Assembly (NCBI RefSeq): GCF_001192795.1
Contig: NZ_DF968181.1
Location: 1,850,974-1,914,973, forward strand
Direction of reading: 5' to 3'
DNA: 64,000 bases
DNA from: Flexilinea flocculi
GTDB lineage: Bacteria > Chloroflexota > Anaerolineae > Anaerolineales > Anaerolineaceae
This document shows, piece after piece, positions 28,034 through 38,025 of this stretch. The translations under genes were made by a program, and so were the position numbers. The first letter of the stretch is position 1; each line of letters opens with the position of its first letter. The notes beneath the pieces were generated by a model. The model was not told the DNA's origin. It did not search any database and saw nothing but the letters and a program-made list of their open reading frames with translations.

Positions 28034-29092
28034 ATGAAAAACAAAATTCCGGTAGCAGTTTTGGCAGCAACAGGCAGTGTAGGCCAGCGTTTTATCAGTC
28101 TATTAGAAAATCATCCTTGGTTTGAAGTCGTAGAAATCACAGCTTCAGATCGTTCTGTCGGAAAAACTTATCAGGAAGCATGCCATTGGCTGATCACAGA
28201 CCCAATGCCGGAATCGGTGAAAAACCTGACTCTTCTCCCAACAGAAGCCAATTCTCTTCAGAAATCAGTTTTCGCCTTTTCTGCACTTCCTGCCGACATA
28301 GCAAAAAATGTTGAGCCGGATTTCGCAAGAAAAGGTATTTATGTTTGTTCAAACGCATCAGCGTATCGGAAAGATCCTTTGGTACCGATTCTGGTTCCTG
28401 AAGTCAATGCGAATCATTTGGATATTTTAGATATACAACAGAAAACTTATGGCTGGAGCGGAGGAATCATTACCAATCCGAATTGCACAACCTGCGCGTT
28501 TGTTGTACCATTAAATGCAATCGACAAGGCATATGGCGTTCAGAAAGCGATTGTTTTTTCAATGCAGGCTATATCCGGAGCCGGGTATCCTGGTGTTGCT
28601 TCGATGGATATCATTGACAATGTAATTCCATACATCGGAGGAGAAGAAGAAAAAGTTGAATACGAACCGACAAAAATCATGGGCAGTTATCAAGATGGCA
28701 AAATCAGCTTGCATCCAATGGTAATTTCTGCTCACACAAACAGAGTCGCGGTTGTTGATGCGCATACGATTTGTCTCTCCTTTTCAACCAATCAGAAAGT
28801 ATCAAAGGACAATATCATTTCTGTACTGAAAAATTACCAAATGCCTGAAATATGTATCGGATTGCCATCCTGCCCTGATAGAGGAATTGTTTATCACGAA
28901 GCGGATAACCGTCCGCAGCCTCGACTGGACAGGAATTTGGGCAGAGGAATGTCAACCAGTGTTGGAAGGATTCGAGAGGATTCAATCTTTGATTTCCGCA
29001 TGGTTTCTCTGTCCCATAATACCATCATGGGAGCCGCAGGAGGATCGATTTTTAATGGTGAATTATTGGCAAGAAGAAAATTTGGCTTCTGA
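28034..29092 (+). CDS. asd: Aspartate-semialdehyde dehydrogenase
   Basis: 352 residues, of the archaeal/fungal-type branch judging by length and motifs. NADP-binding start [14 protein letters not shown], catalytic Cys in [12 protein letters not shown], and the conserved SGAGYPGV and HTNRV segments. Reduces aspartyl phosphate to the semialdehyde. Lies 34 bases after lysC with a GGGAG-type ribosome site. Confidence 0.94.
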   Translation: MKNKIPVAVLAATGSVGQRFISLLENHPWFEVVEITASDRSVGKTYQEACHWLITDPMPESVKNLTLLPTEANSLQKSVFAFSALPADIAKNVEPDFARKGIYVCSNASAYRKDPLVPILVPEVNANHLDILDIQQKTYGWSGGIITNPNCTTCAFVVPLNAIDKAYGVQKAIVFSMQAISGAGYPGVASMDIIDNVIPYIGGEEEKVEYEPTKIMGSYQDGKISLHPMVISAHTNRVAVVDAHTICLSFSTNQKVSKDNIISVLKNYQMPEICIGLPSCPDRGIVYHEADNRPQPRLDRNLGRGMSTSVGRIREDSIFDFRMVSLSHNTIMGAAGGSIFNGELLARRKFGF

Positions 29093-29110
29093 AAATGCAG
29101 GAGAAGAGTG

Positions 29111-30127
29111 ATGAAAAAAGTAAGGATTGGAATAATCGGTTTTGGAAATGTTGCATATGGTTTGGTAAAGATCCTACAAGAAAAGAAGGATTTTTACATG
29201 AAAGAATTTGGATTGGAGTTTTTGGTAACAGCAGTGGTTGACCTAAAAAAAGGCACAGCTTACAATCCGGAAGGAATTAACCTGGAAGCGTTGATCAATC
29301 ATACATCTCTTAATGAAATCCCAAATGCAGATCATCCCAACTGGAATGCAGTCAATATGATTCATAACGCTGAGACAGACGCTATTGTCGAATTAAGTTA
29401 TACAAATCTTAAAACAGGTGAACCCGCAGTACTCCATATACGGGAAGCGATTCTTTCTGGAAAACATGTGGTAACCAGTAACAAAGGTCCTGTCGCTCTT
29501 CATTATCGAACGTTGCATACGCTTGCACGAGAAAATAATGTTCAGTTTGGGATTGAGGGAACTGTAATGAGCGGCACACCCACATTACGGCTTGGAACAG
29601 AGATTCTGCGTTCATCAGGGGTCAATGCGATTCAAGGGATATTCAACGGAACAACAAATTTCATCCTCTCAGAGATGGAAAATGGTTCAACGTATGCAGA
29701 AGCATTGCTATTAGCACAGGAATTTGGATATGCGGAAGCGGATCCATCCGGAGATGTGGAAGGTTTTGACACAGCGGGTAAGGTTGCCATTCTGTCTCAA
29801 TTAATTTTCGGAGAGACGATTAATCCTTCTGAAATTGAGAGAGAAGGTATAACCGATATCACACCGGATGACATCCTCGCTGCAAAAAAGATGAATTCCA
29901 GATGGAAACTGATCGGTTCCGTCAAAAAAGTTGATAATAAGATACTTGCTTCTGTTAAACCGGTCATGATTCCATATTCGAACGCCTTGGCTAATGTGAT
30001 GGGAGCGATGAATGCAATTGAATATGAGACCGAACTTTTAGGGCCTGTATTCTTGATCGGTCCAGGAGCTGGAAGAATTGAAACAGGATATGCAATTTTG
30101 CAGGATCTGATTTCAATTTTCAATTAG
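29111..30127 (+). CDS. hom: Homoserine dehydrogenase
   Basis: 338 residues. NAD(P)-binding GIIGFGNVAYGLV, TSNKGPVALH, the GTPTLRLG and GIFNGTTNFILSEM segments, and the catalytic ADPSGDVEGFDTAGK. It lacks the C-terminal ACT domain of longer enzymes, so feedback control must come from elsewhere, such as the attenuator. The start at 29111 is chosen because AGGAG lies 7 bases upstream; a GTG at 29108 also exists. thrB and thrC are not in the window. Confidence 0.95.
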   Translation: MKKVRIGIIGFGNVAYGLVKILQEKKDFYMKEFGLEFLVTAVVDLKKGTAYNPEGINLEALINHTSLNEIPNADHPNWNAVNMIHNAETDAIVELSYTNLKTGEPAVLHIREAILSGKHVVTSNKGPVALHYRTLHTLARENNVQFGIEGTVMSGTPTLRLGTEILRSSGVNAIQGIFNGTTNFILSEMENGSTYAEALLLAQEFGYAEADPSGDVEGFDTAGKVAILSQLIFGETINPSEIEREGITDITPDDILAAKKMNSRWKLIGSVKKVDNKILASVKPVMIPYSNALANVMGAMNAIEYETELLGPVFLIGPGAGRIETGYAILQDLISIFN

Positions 30128-30148
30128 ATCAAATGACTTTTTTCAGAA

Positions 30149-30186
30149 AAGAATGAGATTATTGAACCGATCTCATTCTTTTTTTT
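30149..30186 (+). terminator. Terminator of the lysC-asd-hom operon
   Basis: Stem AAGAATGAGAT / ATCTCATTCTT (11 bp), then six further T. No feature was recognised between it and the PAP2 gene. Confidence 0.9.
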
Positions 30187-30353
30187 AAATTTTTTTCCTT
30201 CTTGCTGTTCTTAACCTAAACAACATATTTTCTCATCCTATCCGAAAAGATTGTTCATATTTGGAATCGCTGTTAGATTGATCTTTCAGAGCGATTTAAT
30301 AGCGCACGATTTTATTGGAGTTATGTTGAATCATATGATTTTACAGATATGGA

Positions 30354-30992
30354 TCAATTGAACAATCTCTCAAGGATTCCCGGCCATAAAGACCGATCAA
30401 AAAGGAAATAGAACATTTCAAACAGATATGGCATTACAGCAATCCATCCAATTCCAATGAGAAGCCCGAGAAAGATACCAGCCGTTACATCCAATAGAAA
30501 ATGAACTCCAGTGATCACTCTGGAAAGAATCATCAGTATTGCCCAAAGGATAAAAAATATCATGAACGGAAAGTGAAAGGTGTTCATTGCCAGAACAAGA
30601 ATCAATCCAGCTCGAACAGCATGACCGGAAGGAAAAGAATGAGGATCCGTTTTCCGATAGATATCACCCCAGTTGCCTTCAGGTCTTTTCCGATGAATCA
30701 TGCATTTCAAGAGAAAGATAAAAACAGCCGTAACAGCGATGGCAATGCCCCAAAATGCAACTGTTTTCTGTAAAGTTCCATGTGCAAACAACCAGATGAT
30801 GAATAAGCCACTGCACCAGAACCATGAATCTCCTGTGTGCGAGAGAAATGCAGCTATGCGAAATAATTTGTTATTTTCATCCTTTATCCGTATTTTACCA
30901 GTCAGTACCCGATCCAGTTCCAAGATCTTTTGCATTGCTTTTCGTTTTTTTCCTGGTTGTCTTGTGAGTTTCTTTGTGAAATTATTCTTCAT
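30354..30992 (-). CDS. PAP2-family membrane phosphatase
   Basis: 212 residues with about five to six membrane helices. The three PAP2 motifs are present in order: KCMIHRKRPEG, FPSGHA and SRVITGVHFLLD. Candidate substrates are undecaprenyl or phosphatidic acid phosphates, acting at the outer membrane face. The first 35 residues are basic and cytoplasmic. Single gene, divergent from the hydrogenase operon. Confidence 0.9.
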   Translation of the reverse strand: MKNNFTKKLTRQPGKKRKAMQKILELDRVLTGKIRIKDENNKLFRIAAFLSHTGDSWFWCSGLFIIWLFAHGTLQKTVAFWGIAIAVTAVFIFLLKCMIHRKRPEGNWGDIYRKTDPHSFPSGHAVRAGLILVLAMNTFHFPFMIFFILWAILMILSRVITGVHFLLDVTAGIFLGLLIGIGWIAVMPYLFEMFYFLFDRSLWPGILERLFN

Positions 30993-31047
30993 GTATTAAT
31001 CACCTAAATATACCACCAAATGTAATCCGTTTTTTTATTTTTTTGTC

Positions 31048-31053
31048 TATAAT
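31048..31053 (+). promoter_or_regulatory. Possible -10 box of the hydrogenase operon
   Basis: A perfect TATAAT about 68 bases before the first gene. No good -35 box is seen at 16-18 bases, so regulated or activator-dependent transcription is possible. Confidence 0.35.
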
Positions 31054-31120
31054 AAATACAGAGAATTCTTATCAATTATTTTTTTATGAGATTGAATCTT
31101 ATTTTTATAGGAGGATTCAC

Positions 31121-31618
31121 ATGACGTTTATTTATGCACTGATCGCAGTGGCACTTCTTTACTCTGCGCATAAAGCGACAAGAGTCAAAGGGCTGCTGAA
31201 TGCCGCTCTTTGGTTGGCTGCGACAAGCTGCCTTACGGCGATCTTAATGTATATCATGGGCTCTCCCGGTATTGCTGTTATCGAGTTAAGCGTCGGTGCC
31301 GGATTGGTCACAGTGCTCTTCGTTTTCGCTATCAGTATTATTGGAGATGAAAAAATCGAATCGAAATTTTTCATTCCGCCTTTAGCTGCATTGTTAATGG
31401 CGACCATACCTTTCATCATACTTGCCTTCCTCTGGATCAGCGGGATTTCTCCCGTTTTTGAAAACACGCCTGCCGACATCCTGGCAAATACGATCTGGGA
31501 AGACCGAAAAGTTGATTTGTATTTACAGGCAGCTCTGATTATAACGGGCATTCTGGGCATCATGCTGCTAATTGCGCCTTCCGTTGCAAATCGTTTCAAG
31601 AAGGAGCGAGAGAAATGA
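31121..31618 (+). CDS. Hydrogenase membrane subunit, NuoJ/DUF4040-like
   Basis: 165 residues, about five helices. The segment IAVIELSVGAGLVTVLFVFAIS is typical of NuoJ/MrpB-type subunits. The start at 31121 is supported by GGAGG just upstream; the frame is open further to 31043 without a ribosome site. First gene of the group 4 hydrogenase operon; overlaps the next gene by 4 bases (ATGA). Confidence 0.8.
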   Translation: MTFIYALIAVALLYSAHKATRVKGLLNAALWLAATSCLTAILMYIMGSPGIAVIELSVGAGLVTVLFVFAISIIGDEKIESKFFIPPLAALLMATIPFIILAFLWISGISPVFENTPADILANTIWEDRKVDLYLQAALIITGILGIMLLIAPSVANRFKKEREK

Positions 31619-31914
31619 GTTATATTATCGTTATCTGTATCTTAGGTTTGTTAGGTATAGGATTTTATTGTCTCCTGATCACAAGAAATCTGCTTAAACT
31701 TGTCGTTGCACTTCAAGTGTTGGTGAAAGGCGCAATGCTGGCAGTATTGTTTGCCGGATGTCTGGTTGACAATATGGAGGTCGCTCAAAGCATGGCTTTA
31801 ACAATTATCGTTGCAGACACAATTGTTGCTGTCATTGGTCTGGCAATGGCAATTCAAGTACGCCAAATTACCAATACCAGCAATATTCGTTCGATTTCGA
31901 CTCTTAGAAAGTAA
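31615..31914 (+). CDS. Hydrogenase membrane subunit, NuoK/MrpC-like
   Basis: 99 residues with three helices, the size and pattern of NuoK: NLLKLVVALQVLVKGAML followed by MALTIIVADTIVAVIGLAMAI. It has no Glu in the second helix at the position where NuoK carries one, so proton handling may differ. Start overlaps the previous stop. Confidence 0.82.
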   Translation: MSYIIVICILGLLGIGFYCLLITRNLLKLVVALQVLVKGAMLAVLFAGCLVDNMEVAQSMALTIIVADTIVAVIGLAMAIQVRQITNTSNIRSISTLRK

Positions 31915-31919
31915 AGACC

Positions 31920-33674
31920 ATGACAGCTATTCTTATTGCACTAATCATTTTATTTCCATGGTTTGGAGCGGTCATTATTTGGTTAATGAAGGATGAACAA
32001 GAAAAGCTCACGCATATACTGGCGATGAGCTTTACTGCTTTTTCAGCCGTTCTCAGCCTGGTTTTGCTGACTAGAATAGGGCAGGACCAAATCTCTGCCT
32101 ATTCGCTTGGAATTGGAATGGGTGATCTCGCTTTCTCAGCAGATGCATTGGGAATCATACTTACATGTATTGCAAATTGTATCGGATGTCTTGCGGTAGT
32201 CTTTTCTAAGGATTACATGAATGGGGAAAAAGACCTCCAACGATATTACAGTATGATTCTACTCTTTATCGGAGCAATGTCCGGACTGGTACTCACTTCC
32301 AATGCCATGCTGATCTTCTTCTTCTGGGAAATTACAGCGCTTTGCTCTTACCAGCTTATTTCCTTCTACAATGATGATCCGAAAGCTGTGCGCGGCGGAT
32401 TAAAAGCGCTCTTCATCACACAATTCGGAGGGATAGGATTACTTCTTGGATCTTTGCTGATTTTCTCGCAAACCGGCTCTCTGGATATTCAACACTTCAT
32501 AGCCGCGGCACAGGCTGGCGAAATTTCTTCCGCTGCGCTGGCTGTTGCCGGATTTGGATTGATTGCAGCCGCTGCAGCAAAGAGTTCGCAATTTCCATTC
32601 TTCACATGGCTGCCGGATGCCATGGAAGCGCCAACACCAGTCAGTGCTTTAATTCATGCCGCGACAATGGTCAATGCAGGTGTCTATCTGCTTTGCAGAT
32701 TCGCTCCTGCTTTTCAGGGTGTCGCTGGATGGAATACCACTGTCCTCTGGGTTGGAATCATCACAATTTTACTCTCCTCTGTGATGGCAATTTTTGCAAA
32801 TGATTTAAAAAGAGTTTTAGCGTATTCAACAGTCAGTCAGCTTGGTTTCTTATTTGCAGCCATCGGAGCCGGTTCCGTAACCGCCAGTCAATTTCATTTA
32901 CTATCTCATGCAATCTTTAAAGCGCTTCTCTTTTTATGTGCAGGCGCCGTCATTCATTCAGTCGGTACAAGAGATATGAGACTGATGGGAAATCTTTATA
33001 AAAAAATGAAACCGGTTGCAATTTGTTTTATTATCGGAGCTTGCAGTTTGGCAGGAATTCCAATTTTTAATGGCTTCTGGTCCAAGGAGTTAATTTTAGA
33101 GGCAATCCATTCCGGAGCGCCGTTATCAGTGTACATTTTGATGCTTTTCGCAGTAATTCTGACCGCGATTTATTCAATTCGCTGTGTTTGGATGGTCTTT
33201 TTTGGAAAAGAAAAATCTGAACTGCATGTTCATGAACCAGGCAGATTTATGAAATATTCCTTATATGTTCTTGCAGCAGGCACGGTAGTATCCTGGCTCA
33301 CTTTTGGTGGTTTTAGCAATGCTTTCAGCAAATCACTTCCACATCATGAAATTGAAGCAGAATCTTTAGGCAAATTTCTTTCAACAATCATAAAGGATCC
33401 GCTGACCTATCTGGCAATTTTCATGGTCATTTTAGGAATTGTTTTATGGATTTTTCATAAACCTGGTCCATCAAAAGCAGTATTACCGAAAGTTCTCGAA
33501 ACTTGTGCTGTCAATAGTTTTGGGTTTGAAATTATCAATGAGAAAATTATTGATAAAATCCAAAATCTCAGCGAATTCAGCCGTGAGCTCCAATCCGGAA
33601 TTCTCAATTGGAATATATTTGGCGTCCTGACCGGTTTAGTGCTTATCCTTATTGTTCTTGGAATCGGGGGGTGA
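31920..33674 (+). CDS. Hydrogenase proton/sodium-pumping subunit, NuoL-like
   Basis: 584 residues and about 14-16 helices. Antiporter-like core: FFFWEITALCSYQLISFYND (the Glu of helix 5), KSSQFPFFTWLPDAMEAPTPVSALIHAATMVNAG (split here as the helix 7-8 loop, about residues 220-255) and the Lys/His of the later helices. The C-terminal 120 residues are longer than in NuoM. It couples electron transfer to ion movement. First of two antiporter-like subunits. Confidence 0.9.
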   Translation: MTAILIALIILFPWFGAVIIWLMKDEQEKLTHILAMSFTAFSAVLSLVLLTRIGQDQISAYSLGIGMGDLAFSADALGIILTCIANCIGCLAVVFSKDYMNGEKDLQRYYSMILLFIGAMSGLVLTSNAMLIFFFWEITALCSYQLISFYNDDPKAVRGGLKALFITQFGGIGLLLGSLLIFSQTGSLDIQHFIAAAQAGEISSAALAVAGFGLIAAAAAKSSQFPFFTWLPDAMEAPTPVSALIHAATMVNAGVYLLCRFAPAFQGVAGWNTTVLWVGIITILLSSVMAIFANDLKRVLAYSTVSQLGFLFAAIGAGSVTASQFHLLSHAIFKALLFLCAGAVIHSVGTRDMRLMGNLYKKMKPVAICFIIGACSLAGIPIFNGFWSKELILEAIHSGAPLSVYILMLFAVILTAIYSIRCVWMVFFGKEKSELHVHEPGRFMKYSLYVLAAGTVVSWLTFGGFSNAFSKSLPHHEIEAESLGKFLSTIIKDPLTYLAIFMVILGIVLWIFHKPGPSKAVLPKVLETCAVNSFGFEIINEKIIDKIQNLSEFSRELQSGILNWNIFGVLTGLVLILIVLGIGG

Positions 33675-33678
33675 TATC

Positions 33679-35187
33679 ATGAAAAACAATTTAATTCTAT
33701 GGCTATTATTCACTCCAATGATTTCATCTGTAGTCGTCTATGTTGTCGGAAGATTCCTTGCGCCGAATGACACTGAGAAACCGAATAAAACAGTATGGCT
33801 GTGCGTTGCAGGTATTGCGGCGACATTTGTCCCTTTTATTCTTTCTTCAATCAATATACTGAACGGGAAATCAGTAGCAACTACAATCGGCGATATAACG
33901 CTCGCTTTTGACGGTATCAGTATGCTCGTCTCGTTGACTGTTCTGATTCTCGGACTGGCAGTCATTCTGTTTTCTGTCGATTATATGGCAGCAGAACATA
34001 GCGAAGAAAAGTTTTACGGATTGTTGATGATCCTCATCACCAGTATTATTGGTCTTTCAACCTCCACTGACTTGTTTAATATTTACATCTGGTTTGAGCT
34101 GATGGCTGTCTCAACATATTCACTGGTCGCATTTTACCGAAACCGTGCAACATCTCTTGAAGCAGGTATCAAATACTTGACACAAAGTGCCGCAGGATCG
34201 ATCTTCATCATTCTTGGGATTGCCATGATTTTTGGTACAACCGGGAAAATATCCATGCAGGATATTCCTGCATTAATTGCTTCTTCAAAACGAATCATGA
34301 TTGCTGCAGGAGCCTGCTTTATTACGGGTTACGGGATAAAATGTGCATTTGTTCCAATGCATTTCTGGCTTCCAGATGCCCATTCACAGGCACCTTCCGG
34401 TGTCAGCGCTATGCTTTCCGGTATTGTAATCGAGACAGGGCTTATTGCACTTCTCCGCTCTCTCTCCGCTCTGAATCCGGCAGCCGCTTCTTTCGGCATC
34501 ATCTTTTTATTGATTGGCGCGTTAAATATGCTGATTGGAAATCTGGGAGCTCTTCGCCAATCGGAAGTTAAAAGGATGTTTGCGTTTTCTTCAATCAGCC
34601 ATATGGGTTACATTGCGCTGGGAATCGGATTCTTTCTCACCTTTCAGGAGAGCACAGCATCTGCAGATGGCGTCTTTTTCCATATATTCAACCATGCAAT
34701 GATGAAAGGATTGGCATTTCTCGCCGCCGGAGCGATTGTTTTCAATCTGAAACAGGCAAAAGGAGATCATTCGCCATTGATGGTTAAAGATCTGGATGGT
34801 ATTTCACAGAAATATCCATGGTACGCATTACTGCTAAGTATTGCAGTTTTAGCGCTTGGTGGTCTTCCGCCGCTTGCCGGCTTTATCTCAAAGTGGCAGA
34901 TATTTGCAGGTGGAGCTTTATCCAAAAATCCCTGGGCAATGTTTTTGATAGTTTTTGCAGGAATCAACAGTGTGCTTTCTCTCGGCTACTATGCTCCGTT
35001 GGTTAATCGCATGTACCGCCATCAACCATCCCAAACCGTTTTGGCAGGAATTTCAAAATGTTCAGCCACAATGCTGGCATCGCTGATTCTGCTAGGAATT
35101 TTTGTAGTGTTGCTCGGGCTTTTCCCGATGCTGATTTCAAATTATACCGGCAGTGCCTCTTCAGCACTGCTGAATATGTTTCGATAG
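33679..35187 (+). CDS. Hydrogenase ion-pumping subunit, NuoN/NuoM-like
   Basis: 502 residues, about 14 helices. Motifs FNIYIWFELMAVSTYSLVAFYRN, AFVPMHFWLPDAHSQAPS and HIFNHAMMKGLAFLAAGAI mark it as a NuoN/MrpD-type antiporter-like subunit. The start at 33679 lies 4 bases after the previous stop and has a G-rich ribosome site; the frame opens at 33652 on a TTG only. Confidence 0.9.
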   Translation: MKNNLILWLLFTPMISSVVVYVVGRFLAPNDTEKPNKTVWLCVAGIAATFVPFILSSINILNGKSVATTIGDITLAFDGISMLVSLTVLILGLAVILFSVDYMAAEHSEEKFYGLLMILITSIIGLSTSTDLFNIYIWFELMAVSTYSLVAFYRNRATSLEAGIKYLTQSAAGSIFIILGIAMIFGTTGKISMQDIPALIASSKRIMIAAGACFITGYGIKCAFVPMHFWLPDAHSQAPSGVSAMLSGIVIETGLIALLRSLSALNPAAASFGIIFLLIGALNMLIGNLGALRQSEVKRMFAFSSISHMGYIALGIGFFLTFQESTASADGVFFHIFNHAMMKGLAFLAAGAIVFNLKQAKGDHSPLMVKDLDGISQKYPWYALLLSIAVLALGGLPPLAGFISKWQIFAGGALSKNPWAMFLIVFAGINSVLSLGYYAPLVNRMYRHQPSQTVLAGISKCSATMLASLILLGIFVVLLGLFPMLISNYTGSASSALLNMFR

Positions 35188-35196
35188 GAGCTCAAT

Positions 35197-35511
35197 ATGG
35201 ATATTCTAATGAGTACTCCGGTTATTTTCTTGATCTTTATTGTGCTGGGAATCCTGTTGATGTTATTTGGACAATACACAGCGCCGGTAGAAGATACAGC
35301 TTTGGACCAGAAACGCTCACTTTACGGCAGTGGCGAAGCCGGACCTGAATCAAGAGGAGTCCCGGGTTATAAACCATTTCTTCTGATTTCTCTCTTCTTT
35401 GCAATTCTTCATCTGGGTGTGCTCGTTGTAGGTTTGAGCAATCTCAGCATGACTTCTGTCGTTTATCTGATCGCATTAATGCTTGGCTTGCTCGCGTTGA
35501 TGTTGGGGTAA
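35197..35511 (+). CDS. Hydrogenase small membrane subunit, NuoA-like
   Basis: 104 residues: one N-terminal helix, a polar loop with YGSGEAGPES, and two further helices. Topology and place in the operon fit a NuoA-like subunit, but the acidic residues typical of NuoA helix 2 are not evident, so the assignment is by context. TAGGAG precedes the ATG. Confidence 0.65.
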   Translation: MDILMSTPVIFLIFIVLGILLMLFGQYTAPVEDTALDQKRSLYGSGEAGPESRGVPGYKPFLLISLFFAILHLGVLVVGLSNLSMTSVVYLIALMLGLLALMLG

Positions 35512-35617
35512 TGGATCGGTGAAATGTAAATGAATCATCTATTATTTGAATTCAGAATCCGCCATTTTCATATATTATTGATTAATGGCAGCATCGATGA
35601 ATTATAGAGGAAAAATT

Positions 35618-36274
35618 ATGGAAGAAAATATTGAAGAAATCACCATCAACCCTGAATCGTCAGATAAGAGCATCATCGATTCTGTTGTTGATAAAATCCG
35701 CAGTTGGTCCAGAATCAACAGCCCATGGGCGATTCATTACAACAGCGGATCTTGTAACGGTTGTGATATTGAACTACTAACGTTGGTCACACCGCGCTAT
35801 GACGTTGAAAGACTTGGAATTAAATTGCAGGGCAGTCCACGCCACGCAGATGTCTTGATCGTAACAGGGGCTGTAACATTTCAATCGAAAGATCGCCTCA
35901 TCCGTATTTATAATCAAATGCCCGAGCCTAAATTCGTAATTGCGCTGGGATCTTGCGGAATTAGCGGCGGCGTTTTCCATGATTGCTATTGTGTCGAAGG
36001 GGGTGTGGCAGATGTGATACCGGTAGATGTCTTTGTCCCCGGATGTCCGCCTCGACCGGAAGCAATGATTAATGGCGTTGCGACACTTTTAGCAAAAATC
36101 AAAGCTGGAAATTCGAAAAAAGAGAGTAGCGGACCAACGATCTTTGCGATGCCTGAAATTCCGGTTGAACCAGCTGAAACGACCTCTGCAAATGAGCCAT
36201 CTCAAAAAACAAGTTTGGAACCATCCTCAGTATCTGAAGAAAACCAAAACACTTCCAAGGGAGAGAATCAATGA
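35618..36274 (+). CDS. [NiFe]-hydrogenase small subunit, NuoB-like
   Basis: 218 residues from the ATG at 35618, which has AGAGG 8 bases upstream. The proximal [4Fe-4S] ligands are visible: Cys46 and Cys49 in SCNGCDIE, then Cys in GSCGISGG and in PGCPPRPEA. Residues 170-218 form an unusual tail rich in Pro, Glu, Ser and Thr, absent from most NuoB-like proteins. It receives electrons from the ferredoxin-like subunit and feeds the nickel site. Confidence 0.93.
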   Translation: MEENIEEITINPESSDKSIIDSVVDKIRSWSRINSPWAIHYNSGSCNGCDIELLTLVTPRYDVERLGIKLQGSPRHADVLIVTGAVTFQSKDRLIRIYNQMPEPKFVIALGSCGISGGVFHDCYCVEGGVADVIPVDVFVPGCPPRPEAMINGVATLLAKIKAGNSKKESSGPTIFAMPEIPVEPAETTSANEPSQKTSLEPSSVSEENQNTSKGENQ

Positions 36275-36765
36275 CAGATATAATGAACTATCTCAAAGAA
36301 GCGGAATCCTATCTCTCCGATATTTCAGAGAAAGTGGTTTATCCGGAGAATCAAACGAACCGGATTGACGTTTATGTCGCTCCGCAAGATATAAAAAGAG
36401 CTGTTAAAGCCCTGTATGATCACCATTTTGGCTATCTCATTACCATATCGGCATATGACACAACCAGTGATGACGGCAAACCACAAATCGGACTCGTCTA
36501 TCACTTTGGAGAAGGTCCAACCATCTGCAGTATACGTACTTTTCTGCCTCATGATCATCGGATTGTTGACACTATCTGTGACATTATCGGATCCGCAACC
36601 GTTTATGAACGGGAATGCCGAGAGTTATTTGGTATTGAAATCGTCGGTACACCCGATAAATCTAAACTTCTGCTGCCTGAAGATTGGCCGGATGGCGTTT
36701 ATCCCATGCTAAAATCTTTTACCGGATTAACAGACGCTGGTAAATGGCAGAAAGAGAGCAAATAA
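36271..36765 (+). CDS. Hydrogenase subunit, NuoC-like
   Basis: 164 residues. The NuoC/HycE-N signature ERECRELFGIEIVGTPD is clear, with the preceding DHRIVDTICDIIGSA helix. It forms the interface between small and large subunits. The start codon overlaps the previous stop (ATGA). The NuoC and NuoD parts are separate genes here, unlike HycE where they are fused. Confidence 0.9.
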   Translation: MTDIMNYLKEAESYLSDISEKVVYPENQTNRIDVYVAPQDIKRAVKALYDHHFGYLITISAYDTTSDDGKPQIGLVYHFGEGPTICSIRTFLPHDHRIVDTICDIIGSATVYERECRELFGIEIVGTPDKSKLLLPEDWPDGVYPMLKSFTGLTDAGKWQKESK

Positions 36766-36766
36766 T

Positions 36767-38023
36767 ATGACCGACAATTTGATTGATTCCAACAAATCCC
36801 AAAAATATATTGTCCCGATCGGTCCCCAGCATCCGGCATTGAAAGAACCGGGACATTTCGAATTTACTGTAGAAGGCGAAATTGTGGTAGATGCCTCGAT
36901 TCGACTCGGATATGTGCATCGTGGGGTTGAAAAAGCGGCTGAAAGCAGAACATGGACACAGGTTCTTTATCTTGTAGAACGTGTCTGCGGGATCTGTTCC
37001 CATGCACATGGGACAGCGTTTATTCAGAATGCGGAAGCGCTGGCAGGAATAGAAATTCCTCCAAGAGCAAAAGTCATTCGCGCCATTGCAGGGGAAATCG
37101 AACGGCTCCACAGCCATTTACTTTGGCTTGGTGTCGCTGCCCATGAAGGCGGCTTTGATGCGATGTTCATGTATTCCTGGCGAGACCGAGAAATTGTCAT
37201 GGACATACTGGAAAATTTCTTTGGAAATCGCGTAAACTATTCAGTCAATATTCCAGGAGGAGTAAAAGAAGACATAACCCCTGAATTTGCTGAACAATTA
37301 CGCATAAAGCTGGATTTTCTTGAGAAACGGTTAAAACATTACCTTGATGTAGTAAACGACGATGTAACGTTTCGCGCAAGGACAGTAAATATTGGTACAC
37401 TCGGCAAAGAAGAAATGACCAGGCTCGGAGCCACCGGACCGACTGCCCGATCAGCGGGAATTACACGAGATATCCGTGTTGATCGACCGTATTCCGGCTT
37501 TGATATCTATCCGATCAACATGATTTTAGACGATCATGGAGACCTCAACGCTCGTTTTGTTGTACGCTTAAAAGAGTGTTTCGAATCCATTCGGTATATC
37601 CGGGATGTCCTGGAAAAAATACCTGAAGGAGAGCTATCTGTTAAGTTTCCAAGAAAAATTCCAGCGGGCGAATCAATGTCCTCTGTTGAAGCGCCGCGCG
37701 GTGAATTATTCTATTTTGTCCGATCCAATGGCACAGAAAATCCAGACCGTGTCAAAGTTCGAACAGCAAGTCTTTGTAATTGGGGGACAATTGTATCCGC
37801 AGTCGCAAAAGGGCATAAATTAGCTGACATGCCAATGATCCTGGCAGGAATTGATCCATGCTTTTCCTGTAATGACCGCATGGTTAATATTGTCGGCAAA
37901 GAAAAAAATGCTCAGCTCTGGACATGGGAACAGCTCAGAAAATATGGCATCAATTATCATGCAATGCAAGAGGGATTCAATGTTTCTGATTGCGGCATCG
38001 AACAACTCAGAGAGGAAAAATAG
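36767..38023 (+). CDS. Group 4 [NiFe]-hydrogenase large (catalytic) subunit
   Basis: 418 residues. All four Cys that hold the Ni-Fe site are present: Cys74 and Cys77 in ERVCGICSHAHG, Cys365 and Cys368 in DPCFSCNDRM. This separates it from complex I NuoD, which has lost them. After Arg371 a 47-residue tail follows (MVNIVGKEKN...), as in HycE, where a protease removes the tail after the Arg once nickel is inserted; the same cleavage is predicted here. It reduces protons to H2 or oxidises H2. Starts one base after nuoC-like gene. Confidence 0.96.
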   Translation: MTDNLIDSNKSQKYIVPIGPQHPALKEPGHFEFTVEGEIVVDASIRLGYVHRGVEKAAESRTWTQVLYLVERVCGICSHAHGTAFIQNAEALAGIEIPPRAKVIRAIAGEIERLHSHLLWLGVAAHEGGFDAMFMYSWRDREIVMDILENFFGNRVNYSVNIPGGVKEDITPEFAEQLRIKLDFLEKRLKHYLDVVNDDVTFRARTVNIGTLGKEEMTRLGATGPTARSAGITRDIRVDRPYSGFDIYPINMILDDHGDLNARFVVRLKECFESIRYIRDVLEKIPEGELSVKFPRKIPAGESMSSVEAPRGELFYFVRSNGTENPDRVKVRTASLCNWGTIVSAVAKGHKLADMPMILAGIDPCFSCNDRMVNIVGKEKNAQLWTWEQLRKYGINYHAMQEGFNVSDCGIEQLREEK

Positions 38024-38025
38024 CC

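Noticed and set aside
36767-38023. Calling the 31121-39353 operon respiratory complex I
   Set aside because: The large subunit keeps all four nickel-binding Cys and a maturation tail, there is no NADH module, and a hydrogenase protease follows.
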